Assembly (NCBI GenBank): GCA_910580045.1
Contig: CAJTXF010000005.1
Location: forward strand, 1 to 6,085
Length of the DNA stretch: 6,085 nucleotides
DNA from: an uncultured Eubacteriales bacterium
GTDB taxonomy: Bacteria > Bacillota > Clostridia > Oscillospirales > Acutalibacteraceae
Reading direction: 5' to 3'
Numbering within the stretch: the stretch's first letter is position 1; each line of letters opens with the position of its first letter. Below the pieces are notes generated by a model that saw only the letters and a list, made by a program, of their open reading frames with translations, did no database searches and was not told the origin of the DNA. Positions 1-5,212 of this stretch are shown piece after piece. The translations under genes and the position numbers were made by a program.

Positions 1-1539
1 GCCCCCGGTGACCCCCTTCTCCTTGGCCCACAGCACGGCCTTGTAGTAGTACGCGCTGGGCTTCACATCCACAAAGGGGTTCTGCGTCAAGGTAGGCTCT
101 GGCCTGCCCTCTGCGGCCCAGATGAAGAACACGGCCTGAGAGCGCTGGCAGTTTTGGCCCACGCCAAAGATGTTGGCAGATACGCCGCTGGTAATCTTGT
201 TGATTAGGGCCCAGTTGATGGCTTTGCGGGCATAGTGGGTCATGCTTACATCCCGGAAGCGGTCGGCGGGCTCAGGAGTGGGGGTGCCGGGGGTGGGAGA
301 GGGCGTACCGGCGGGAACGTCCGGGGTAGGAGTCGGGGTGTCCGGACTCGGGGAAACAGTGGGCTCTGAGGGCCCGGTGAGAAGGCTGAAGCTGTAGGGT
401 GTGGAGGAATGGTAGCTGGACGCCGAGATTTTAATGTAATATGTCCCCGGGCTCAGGCTGAATGGTTTGGTAGCGGTTTCAATATCTGACCCAATGATGG
501 GAAAAGAGCCAAAGGTTTTATAGTCCCCATCAAATACCTGGAAGTTCCAGTACCGGGAGCCGCTGTCAATATACTTATGCTGGAAGCGGACAGTATACAA
601 GGCCGCTTCATGAATCTGGACCTGGTAGAAATCCTCGTCGCCGGAATACATCAGGCTGCCCGCGTAAACGATATCCGGCTGAATCGTATCGGCAGTGTAA
701 AAGGTATCGTTCATCTCAGTCTCATATGTATCCGAGGCAGTGTACTCAATGGTCATCTCATAGGGTGCGGAGCTGTGGTAGCTGGAATCTGTCACCTTGA
801 TATAATACTGCCCAGCGGGAAGTCCAATGGGGTTCTTGGTGTTCTTGACTTCGTTCCCTACGATGGAATAGGAGACCAGCTCTTTGAAATCGCCAGTATA
901 AAAGGTGATATTCCAGTACCGGCTTGCGCTGTCAATAAACCTGTGTTCAAATGCCAGGCTGACCGGACCGGGGCCGTCCAGGGAAAAGGTGTAATAGTCC
1001 TCGTCCGCGCTGTTCATGATGCTTCCCGTAACCGTATTGTTGACGGCAACGGTATCGGGAGTATAAAACGTGTTATTGAATTCCGTCTCCCAGTCCTCCG
1101 AAGGGGTAAAGCTGACAGTCAAACAATATAAGATATCGGAATGGTAGCTTGAGTCTGTAATCTTCACGTAGTAAGTGCCGGCAGGCAGGCCAATGCCGTC
1201 AAACTCGCTTTTAACCTCGTTCCCGTAAATGGAATAGTCGTTGATTTCATCATAGCTGTCTGTGAAAAAGCGAACGTTCCAATAGCGGCTGCTGCTGTCA
1301 ATATAATCATGCTCAAACCGTAGGCTGACCCAGCCGGATTCGCTCAGGGAAAAGCGAAAAAAGTCTTCGTCCCGGGAAGTCATCAGACTGCCTGTCAAGG
1401 TTTCGTTTACAGCGATGTCCTGGGCCTGGGCAAAGCTGTCGTTGCCCTCTGTTTCCGCCACAGTCGCGCTGGCCAGCACCGGCACTGCACCACAAACCAG
1501 GCACACCGCCAGCAGCAGGGATATTATCCTCTTTTGCAT
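1..1539 (-). CDS. Secreted SLH-anchored surface protein with three PPC-like repeats (partial, C-terminus missing)
   Basis: The frame is open from the ATG at 1539-1537 to the left edge, giving 513 residues with no stop; the C-terminus lies outside. Residues 1-25 are a signal peptide (MQKR, a hydrophobic core, then ASA before the likely cleavage site) without a convincing lipobox. Three homologous units follow at about residues 29-146, 151-267 and 273-388. Each begins with an ETE-[FGM]-N-[ND] motif, continues with a DED[FY][FY] strand and a shared IDSxSRYWN block, and ends with [LS]PAGxYYxKxTDSSYHS or a variant. This layout resembles bacterial pre-peptidase C-terminal (PPC) beta-sandwich domains. 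Residues 390-425 are a Pro/Thr/Ser linker with PTP repeats. From residue 427 there is one SLH-type domain (FRDV...YARKAINWA) and the start of a second (FVDV...YYYKAVLWAKEKGVT). The start is supported by GGAGG at 1547-1551, 7 nt upstream. Inference: an exported protein held to the cell wall by SLH domains. Its ligand or enzymatic activity, if any, is unknown. Confidence 0.9.
   Translation of the reverse strand, partial: MQKRIISLLLAVCLVCGAVPVLASATVAETEGNDSFAQAQDIAVNETLTGSLMTSRDEDFFRFSLSESGWVSLRFEHDYIDSSSRYWNVRFFTDSYDEINDYSIYGNEVKSEFDGIGLPAGTYYVKITDSSYHSDILYCLTVSFTPSEDWETEFNNTFYTPDTVAVNNTVTGSIMNSADEDYYTFSLDGPGPVSLAFEHRFIDSASRYWNITFYTGDFKELVSYSIVGNEVKNTKNPIGLPAGQYYIKVTDSSYHSSAPYEMTIEYTASDTYETEMNDTFYTADTIQPDIVYAGSLMYSGDEDFYQVQIHEAALYTVRFQHKYIDSGSRYWNFQVFDGDYKTFGSFPIIGSDIETATKPFSLSPGTYYIKISASSYHSSTPYSFSLLTGPSEPTVSPSPDTPTPTPDVPAGTPSPTPGTPTPEPADRFRDVSMTHYARKAINWALINKITSGVSANIFGVGQNCQRSQAVFFIWAAEGRPEPTLTQNPFVDVKPSAYYYKAVLWAKEKGVTGG
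265..372 (-). other. Pro/Thr-rich linker of the surface protein
   Basis: Residues 390-425 are almost entirely P, T, S, G, D and E, with repeated PTP and SPTP steps. This is typical of an extended wall-spanning linker placed between secreted domains and SLH anchors. The matching low-complexity DNA may vary in length between strains. Confidence 0.7.
376..1455 (-). repeat. Three tandem ~117-residue protein repeats (PPC-like domains)
   Basis: The units lie at 1102-1455, 739-1089 and 376-723 inside the surface protein gene. They are clearly homologous in protein (shared FEH/FQH, IDSxSRYWN, PxGxYYxK and SSYHS blocks) but diverged in DNA. This points to old internal duplication rather than recent slippage. 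Unit 3 is the most diverged: it has SLSPG where the others have GLPAG, and ISASS in place of [IV]TDSS. Confidence 0.85.
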
Positions 1540-1592
1540 TTCTTTTCCTCCAATTCCCTTTATATTTTTGAGCTTTTGTAACCTTGATGAAT

Positions 1593-1621
1593 ATTGTATC
1601 ACAAATATTGCCAATACACAA
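1593..1621 (-). promoter_or_regulatory. Vegetative (SigA-type) promoter with extended -10 for the surface protein gene
   Basis: On the minus strand, TTGTGT (1616-1621) is followed after 17 nt by TACAAT (1593-1598). A TG one base upstream of the -10 forms an extended -10 (TGATACAAT). The expected transcription start is near 1586, leaving a leader of about 47 nt before the ATG at 1539. The -35 is only a partial match, which the extended -10 can compensate. Confidence 0.6.
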
Positions 1622-1659
1622 GCCGGACAGCCCTGTTTTTTGGGACTTTTCCGCCTCCA

Positions 1660-1689
1660 GTCATATCCCCCCTCCCCCCGCCATAGAAT
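1660..1689 (+). promoter_or_regulatory. SigE-type (mother-cell sporulation) promoter for cwlJ-gerQ
   Basis: GTCATATC (1660-1667) is followed after 14 nt by CATAGAAT (1682-1689). The Bacillus SigE consensus is roughly KMATATT, a 14-15 nt spacer, then CATACAnT, so both boxes miss by one base and the spacing is right. Transcription would begin near 1696, just before the ribosome binding site at 1700-1706. This fits the known SigE control of cwlJ in B. subtilis. The call is by eye from consensus. Confidence 0.6.
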
Positions 1690-1699
1690 GGAGAGAGGA

Positions 1700-1706
1700 A
1701 AGGAGG
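1700..1706 (+). promoter_or_regulatory. Ribosome binding site that fixes the cwlJ GTG start
   Basis: AAGGAGG lies 9 nt upstream of the GTG at 1716-1718. The in-frame ATG at 1584 has no comparable site and lies upstream of the proposed SigE promoter, so the GTG is preferred. Confidence 0.75.
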
Positions 1707-1715
1707 GCAGAAGAC

Positions 1716-2150
1716 GTGGCGTTTTCAGACAGAGAGCTCCTGGCCCGCATTATTGAGTGCGAGGCCGGAGGTGAAGGCGACACCGGTATGCGGGCCGTGG
1801 CCTGTGTGGTGATGAACCGGGTCCAGGTCACATACGGCGAGTATGGGCGGCTTTTGACCGTGCGCCAGGTAATCTACCAGCCCCGGCAGTTTACCTGCGC
1901 GATGGAGATGGTGGGCGGGCAGTACAATATGCAGAACATCTATAACATGCGCCCCACGGATGTCCATTACTCTATCGCGGACTGGGCCATAGCAGGGAAC
2001 CGGCTGACGAACCTGGGCTTCGCCCTGTGGTATTTCAACCCCTTTCGCCCAGACTGCCGCCGGAATTTCCCTTCGGCGGTGGGGCAGTTCGTCATCCGCT
2101 TGGGCGACCACTGCTTTTACAACCCCACGGAGAGCTACGCGGATACATAG
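1716..2150 (+). CDS. cwlJ: Spore cortex-lytic cell wall hydrolase, CwlJ/SleB family
   Basis: This 144-residue protein from the GTG start belongs to the SleB/CwlJ (Hydrolase_2) family, which degrades cortex peptidoglycan containing muramic lactam during germination. Visible family blocks are LLARIIECEAGGEG with the presumed catalytic Glu16, GMRAVACVVMNRV (24-36), TVRQVIYQPRQF (48-59), ALWYFNP (103-109) and GDHCFYNPT (130-138), with Cys113 and Cys132. Recalled B. subtilis CwlJ (about 142 residues) has the same blocks, including LWYF, a Cys after Asp, and HCFYxPT. There is no signal peptide, as in CwlJ and unlike SleB, so it is probably made in the mother cell and placed in the coat. The gerQ-like gene begins 23 nt downstream, and CwlJ depends on GerQ in Bacillus, which supports CwlJ over a generic wall hydrolase. 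A longer frame exists from an ATG at 1584, but its extra 44 residues look like noncoding leader. Confidence 0.88.
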   Translation: MAFSDRELLARIIECEAGGEGDTGMRAVACVVMNRVQVTYGEYGRLLTVRQVIYQPRQFTCAMEMVGGQYNMQNIYNMRPTDVHYSIADWAIAGNRLTNLGFALWYFNPFRPDCRRNFPSAVGQFVIRLGDHCFYNPTESYADT

Positions 2151-2173
2151 CACAGATTAAGGGAGGCAGGCTT

Positions 2174-2593
2174 ATGAACGGCAGCCAGAGAGAATGCGGA
2201 AGAAATTCCCCGGCCATGCGCAGGCTGATGAGCCGGGCGGATTATATGGCGGAGGCGGACGGCGCCGCGGCGCTGGATAATTTTGAGCATCCGCCCCAGG
2301 AGGATTTCGACAGTGAAGAGATGCGGGGCTCCATGCAGATGATTCTCTCCCAGAACATCGGCAACTTTGTGGTCATTGAATTCCTTATCGGCACTGGGCA
2401 GATGGTGCGTAAGCAGGGCATCCTATACTTTGTGGGGCGCAGCTTTGTCACCCTGTATGACGAACCCTCCAACAACTTTATTGTCTGCGATATTTTCTCC
2501 ATTAAGTTCGTCTATTTCTATATGCCCAACGACCGGCCCCGGGGCAACTACAATCTCCTGCCCAACCAGGGGAATGGAGCCGGGCGGCGCTGA
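2174..2593 (+). CDS. gerQ: GerQ-like spore coat protein
   Basis: This 139-residue protein starts at ATG 2174 behind GGGAGG (2161-2166), spaced 7 nt. The N-terminal ~50 residues are polar and acidic and look disordered. Residues about 53-118 form a compact beta-rich domain (SMQMILSQNIGNFVVIEF, then a GxxxxVGRSFVTLYD-like stretch, then FIVCDIFSIKFVYFY) that resembles the conserved core of B. subtilis GerQ (YwdL), which ends in a similar 'YLLPMIYLDYVTF' stretch. GerQ is a coat protein needed to place or retain CwlJ during dipicolinate-triggered germination. Position directly after cwlJ on the same strand is the strongest support. Oddities: only two lysines (80 and 111) and no Lys/Gln-rich N-terminus, so transglutaminase cross-linking as in B. 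subtilis seems unlikely. It is also shorter than the Bacillus protein (about 180 residues). Homology was judged by eye. Confidence 0.75.
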   Translation: MNGSQRECGRNSPAMRRLMSRADYMAEADGAAALDNFEHPPQEDFDSEEMRGSMQMILSQNIGNFVVIEFLIGTGQMVRKQGILYFVGRSFVTLYDEPSNNFIVCDIFSIKFVYFYMPNDRPRGNYNLLPNQGNGAGRR

Positions 2594-2609
2594 GAGGCCG
2601 GCTTTACGC

Positions 2610-2647
2610 AAACAGACCGGGCGAGATCACTCGCCCGGCCTGTTTTT
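2610..2647 (+). terminator. Intrinsic terminator after gerQ, between convergent genes
   Basis: AAACAG-A-CCGGGCGAG (2610-2625), a 4-nt loop ATCA, then CTCGCCCGG-C-CTGTTT (2630-2645) form a 15-bp stem with one internal mismatch, running into TGTTTTTGGTTTT. It starts 16 nt after the gerQ stop. The trxB stop on the other strand is at 2652, so the hairpin may also end trxAB transcripts, although the T-run on that side is short (TTTGCG). Confidence 0.85.
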
Positions 2648-2651
2648 GGTT

Positions 2652-3572
2652 TTATTCTTCCAGGAACTCTCCTGCCGCCTGGGCCGCCGCCGCGCCGTCC
2701 GCCGCAGCTGTGACGATTTGCCGCAGAGGCTTTTTGCGCAAATCCCCGGCTGCAAACACCCCGGGCAGGCTGGTCCGGGTGTCCTCCCCGGCCAAGACGT
2801 ACCCGCTCCCGTCCAAATCCACCTGCCCTTTAAGCAGGTCTGTGTCCGGCACCTGGCCCACGGCCAAGAACACCCCCGCACAGGAGAGCGCCTGCTCCTC
2901 TCCGCTCTTCTTATTGCGCACCCGCAGGCCTGTCAGCCTGGTGTCCGCCAAGAACTCCACTGCCTGGCTGTCCCACAGGAAACCCACCTTGCCGGTATGC
3001 TCCAGGGCCTTTTGCTGGGACACCGGCGCCCGCAGCTTGTCCCGCCGGTGGATGAGCGTGACCCGCTCACACAGCCGGGCCAGGTACAGGGCATCCGCCA
3101 CCGCGGTCTCTCCGCCGCCAATCACTGCCACAGATTTGCCCCGGTAAAACATACCGTCACAGGTGGCGCAGTAGGACACGCCCTTGCCCCGAAGCGCCCT
3201 CTCGTTGGGCAGGCCCAGCTCCCTGGGGTGGGCCCCCATGGCCAGCACCACGGTCCGGGCCGGATAAGCCGTCTTCGCGGTATGGGCAATTTTGAGCGGC
3301 CCAGCCAGCTCCAAAGCTGTCACCTCAGCGCTCACAGTCTGGGCCCCGAACCGCTCGGCCCCAGCCTTCATTTTCATAGCCAAGTCAAAGCCGTTGATTC
3401 CTTCCGGAAACCCGGGGTAATTGTCCACCATATCAGTGGTGCCCATTTGGCCCCCGGGGGCCAGCTTTTCAATCACCAGCACGGAGAGCCCGGCCCGGGC
3501 TCCGTACAGGGCGGCAGTATACCCAGCAGGGCCTCCGCCCACAATGAGCATGTCGCAGGCCTTTTCCTCCAT
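2652..3572 (-). CDS. trxB: Thioredoxin reductase (NADPH, FAD flavoprotein)
   Basis: This 306-residue protein has the normal length for low-molecular-weight thioredoxin reductase, a cytosolic homodimer that reduces thioredoxin with NADPH. Domains: the N-terminal FAD Rossmann motif GGGPAG (12-17), the redox-active pair CATC (Cys135, Cys138) inside the NADP domain, a second Rossmann motif GGGETA (152-157), HRRDKLRA (175-182), and the C-terminal FAD motif GVFAAGDLR...QIVTAAADG (271-293). The arginines of HRRxxxRA are the usual mark of NADPH preference. The start overlaps the trxA stop by one base (TGATG), which indicates translational coupling with trxA. It is the last gene of its operon, facing gerQ. 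AhpF, ferredoxin-dependent and alkyl-hydroperoxide variants are less likely, given the full NADPH motif and the adjacent thioredoxin. Confidence 0.95.
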   Translation of the reverse strand: MEEKACDMLIVGGGPAGYTAALYGARAGLSVLVIEKLAPGGQMGTTDMVDNYPGFPEGINGFDLAMKMKAGAERFGAQTVSAEVTALELAGPLKIAHTAKTAYPARTVVLAMGAHPRELGLPNERALRGKGVSYCATCDGMFYRGKSVAVIGGGETAVADALYLARLCERVTLIHRRDKLRAPVSQQKALEHTGKVGFLWDSQAVEFLADTRLTGLRVRNKKSGEEQALSCAGVFLAVGQVPDTDLLKGQVDLDGSGYVLAGEDTRTSLPGVFAAGDLRKKPLRQIVTAAADGAAAAQAAGEFLEE

Positions 3573-3883
3573 CAGCGAATCAGCTCTTCCAGCGCGGTCT
3601 TGGGCTGAACGCCCACCAAAGTGGCGGCAATCTCACCGTTCTTAAAGAGGATGGCTGTGGGGATGCTCATCACTCCGTAGCGGGCGGCCAGGTCAGGCTG
3701 CTCGTCCACATTGACCTTTCCCACCTTAACAGCAGCGGGGTTTTCCTCAGCGAACTCGTCCACAATGGGGGAGAACATCCGGCAGGGGCCGCACCACTCA
3801 GCCCAGAAATCCACCAAAACAGGGGTGGAAGACTTGAGAACCTCGGTATCAAAATTATCTTGGGTGAAAGTGAAAACAGACAT
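3572..3883 (-). CDS. trxA: Thioredoxin
   Basis: This 103-residue single-domain thioredoxin carries the canonical FWAEWCGPCR active site (Cys31, Cys34), the buried Asp25 before it, the cis-proline loop MSIPT (Pro75) and the FKNGE turn (80-84). It acts in the cytosol as a general protein-disulfide reductant and electron donor, recharged by the TrxB encoded immediately downstream with a 1-nt overlap. The start has a strong AGGAGG at 3892-3897, 8 nt upstream. No clear consensus promoter lies in the 35 nt between the start and the palindromic element. Transcription therefore either begins inside that element or reads through from the genes upstream. Confidence 0.96.
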   Translation of the reverse strand: MSVFTFTQDNFDTEVLKSSTPVLVDFWAEWCGPCRMFSPIVDEFAEENPAAVKVGKVNVDEQPDLAARYGVMSIPTAILFKNGEIAATLVGVQPKTALEELIR

Positions 3884-3913
3884 AATAGTTACCTCCTAGT
3901 AATTTGTTGCAGC

Positions 3914-3938
3914 AAAAAAGCACAGGCTTAGAACCTGT
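3914..3938 (-). terminator. Possible weak terminator or attenuator hairpin just upstream of trxA
   Basis: On the minus strand, ACAGG (3934-3938), a 7-nt loop and CCTGT (3922-3926) form a 5-bp stem followed by GC and six T (3914-3919). The upstream half lies in the end repeat of the palindromic element. A 5-bp stem is short for an efficient intrinsic terminator, so this is tentative. Confidence 0.3.
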
Positions 3939-4092
3939 ATTCATAGGCGGAGGATGCCGGAGGGGCAAGGGATTTTGTCGCCCTGCAAGGCAAAAAATCG
4001 CAGGAATACTTGCCGTATTTCAAGATTTTTTAACGCAGCAGGGCGGCAAAAGACCCGTCCCTCCGGCGTTCAACGCCTGTGAATACAGGTTC
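3931..4092. repeat. ~162-bp imperfect palindrome with terminal inverted repeats (MITE/REP-like element)
   Basis: The ends are 13-bp perfect inverted repeats, GAACCTGTATTCA (3931-3943) and its complement (4080-4092). Complementarity continues inward with a few mismatches through AGGCG, GCCGGAGGG, TTTTG and CGCCCTGC on each arm, then an AAAAAATC/GATTTTTT pairing around a small central hairpin near 4002-4020. The whole element can fold into one long stem. TTA stands on both sides (3928-3930 and 4093-4095), a possible 3-bp target duplication. It has no coding capacity. It fills most of the gap between the HAD phosphatase gene and trxA. Known REP/MITE families have this form, but the specific family was not identified. 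Confidence 0.75.
3940..3968 (-). promoter_or_regulatory. Weak candidate promoter for trxA at the edge of the palindromic element
   Basis: On the minus strand, TTGCCC (3963-3968) is followed after 17 nt by TATGAA (3940-3945). Each box matches the vegetative consensus at four of six positions, and the spacing is ideal. A start near 3933 would leave a leader of about 50 nt before trxA. Both boxes lie inside the element, so this would be an outward promoter. The match is modest and could be chance. Confidence 0.25.
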
Positions 4093-4117
4093 TTAGTATC
4101 CGCCCCCTGCTCCCGGG

Positions 4118-4837
4118 TTATGCCAAACCCGCAAACATCAGAAACTCTCCAAAGCTGCCTCTCTCTATCTGGCCCAGCGTCACGCCCCCCACGTTCTCCA
4201 TGCAGTCCGTAATCAGGTAAGTGGAAATCCCCACCGCCTGCGCGGCCAGCATGTCTTCCCGCACGTCATTGCCCACCATCAGGCACTCCTCCGGCCTTTT
4301 GCCCAGCTGCTCCAGCACTTGGGCAAAATAGGCCGGGTTGGGCTTGCAGTAAGAGCAGCTCTCATAGCTGGTCACCAGGGCGAAGTCCTGGGGCCGAAGC
4401 CCCAGCCAGCTGAGCCTTGTGGCCTGCCCCGCCAGGGGGAACAGCGGGTTTGTGGCCAGCGCCACAGTATAACCTCTGGCTTTCAGCTCCTCCACGACCT
4501 TCTTTGCCAGGGGATTCTCCCGGGTGGCAGCCTTGGCCCCATGGAACTCCTCAGCATAAAATTTGTCGAACACCGGGCGCAGCTTTTGGATATCCTCCCC
4601 CAGCTCCCCGGCAAAGGTCTGCCAAAAGCGCTGGTCATTGGGCTGGGTGCCATCGTTCTTTATCATGGCCTTGGTGCCCGCCCACACCGCCGCCACCAAG
4701 GCTTTGGGCTCATAGCCATAGGGCGCGGCCTTTTGGGCCAGCAGCTTGAAGTAAGCGTCTGTGAACGTCTTGGTCTCCATGGGCAGCAGGGTGCCGTCCA
4801 AATCGAACAGGACTGTTGTGATGGTCTCTCTCAGCAT
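4118..4837 (-). CDS. HAD-superfamily hydrolase (phosphatase-like)
   Basis: This 239-residue protein has all four HAD motifs. Motif I is FDLDGT (11-16) with nucleophile Asp12 and acid/base Asp14, motif II ends in Thr129-Asn130 (VALATN), motif III is Lys165 in CKPNPAYF, and motif IV is GNDVREDM with Asp191 and Asp195 for Mg2+. Residues about 20-110 form a helical C1-type cap, as in phosphoglycolate phosphatase-like enzymes. This predicts hydrolysis of a small phosphorylated metabolite in the cytosol; the substrate cannot be read from sequence. The start abuts the stop of the DUF1667 gene (TAAATG), and its ribosome binding site (GGAGG, 4843-4847) lies inside that gene, so the two are translationally coupled. 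Context with a glycerol-type oxidoreductase makes a phosphoglycerol or housecleaning role conceivable, but this is inference only. Confidence 0.88.
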   Translation of the reverse strand: MLRETITTVLFDLDGTLLPMETKTFTDAYFKLLAQKAAPYGYEPKALVAAVWAGTKAMIKNDGTQPNDQRFWQTFAGELGEDIQKLRPVFDKFYAEEFHGAKAATRENPLAKKVVEELKARGYTVALATNPLFPLAGQATRLSWLGLRPQDFALVTSYESCSYCKPNPAYFAQVLEQLGKRPEECLMVGNDVREDMLAAQAVGISTYLITDCMENVGGVTLGQIERGSFGEFLMFAGLA

Positions 4838-5212
4838 TTATTCCTCCCGCTTCCCCACCGTGCAGGTGGCGATTAAATCCACACCCGTTCCAGCGATATT
4901 TTCCGCCAGCACGTCCCCCAAGGCCACCGGGGCGGGGACTTCTGTCTCCCGGATAACGGCCATCACAGCAAAGATACTGTCCTTGGGCACATCCCCCTTG
5001 GTGCGCACAGAGACCACCGGGGACTGGCCCCCTGCCACCAGCACGGTGGAGGTCACAGTCCGGGTGGGGGCAGTGACCTCCTTGCGGCCATAGGCCTCCC
5101 CCCGCTTGCAGGTGTTCCCGGTCACGGCGGTTACTTTGCCCGCCCCGTCCGTCTCCACCCGCAGGGGGCAGCCCAGCGGGCAGCTGATGCAGATAAGCTC
5201 TCTTACAGCCAT
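4838..5212 (-). CDS. DUF1667 protein, probable Fe-S subunit of the adjacent oxidoreductase
   Basis: This 124-residue protein is recognised as DUF1667 (recalled as Pfam PF07892), a family found next to FAD-dependent oxidoreductases in clostridial glycerol clusters. The N-terminus has Cys8-x2-Cys11-x3-Cys15, followed by Cys35 in GNTCKRGEAYG and then KEVTAPTRTVTSTV. This spacing and the following 'P-R' segment resemble the small [4Fe-4S] domain at the start of molybdopterin oxidoreductases. A single Fe-S cluster is therefore likely, although the family's chemistry is not settled. The C-terminal half carries one more Cys (117) near the end. The start is supported by GGAGG at 5221-5225, with the ATG directly after the TAA of the oxidoreductase gene. 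Tight packing suggests a stable complex, with this protein passing electrons to or from the flavoprotein. Confidence 0.88.
   Translation of the reverse strand: MAVRELICISCPLGCPLRVETDGAGKVTAVTGNTCKRGEAYGRKEVTAPTRTVTSTVLVAGGQSPVVSVRTKGDVPKDSIFAVMAVIRETEVPAPVALGDVLAENIAGTGVDLIATCTVGKREE

Noticed and set aside
577..1131. A 184-codon plus-strand frame
   Set aside because: It is antisense to the repeats of the surface protein, whose 513-codon frame has a signal peptide and recognisable domains. The regular look of the plus-strand frame comes from the repeats.
1495..1539. Lipoprotein signal at the start of the surface protein
   Set aside because: The cysteines at residues 13 and 16 lack a proper lipobox (no Gly/Ala/Ser directly before Cys), and ASA at 23-25 is a good type I cleavage site.
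1584..1715. N-terminal extension of cwlJ from an ATG at 1584
   Set aside because: The extra 44 residues are Pro-rich and unlike the family, there is no ribosome binding site, and the proposed SigE promoter lies inside this stretch. GTG 1716 has a strong site.
2367..3608. A 413-codon open frame on the plus strand
   Set aside because: It lies antisense to trxB, which has complete FAD, NADPH and CATC motifs. The plus-strand product is Pro/His/Arg/Gln-rich without recognisable domains and overlaps the terminator and gerQ, so it is a GC-driven shadow.
4114..4131. Small hairpin (CGGGTT/AACCCG) at the stop codon of the HAD gene
   Set aside because: It has a 6-bp stem, no T-run on the minus strand and lies over the stop codon, so it is not a credible terminator.
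4319..4876. A 185-codon plus-strand frame
   Set aside because: It is antisense to the HAD gene, which has all four catalytic motifs; the plus-strand product has no recognisable domain.
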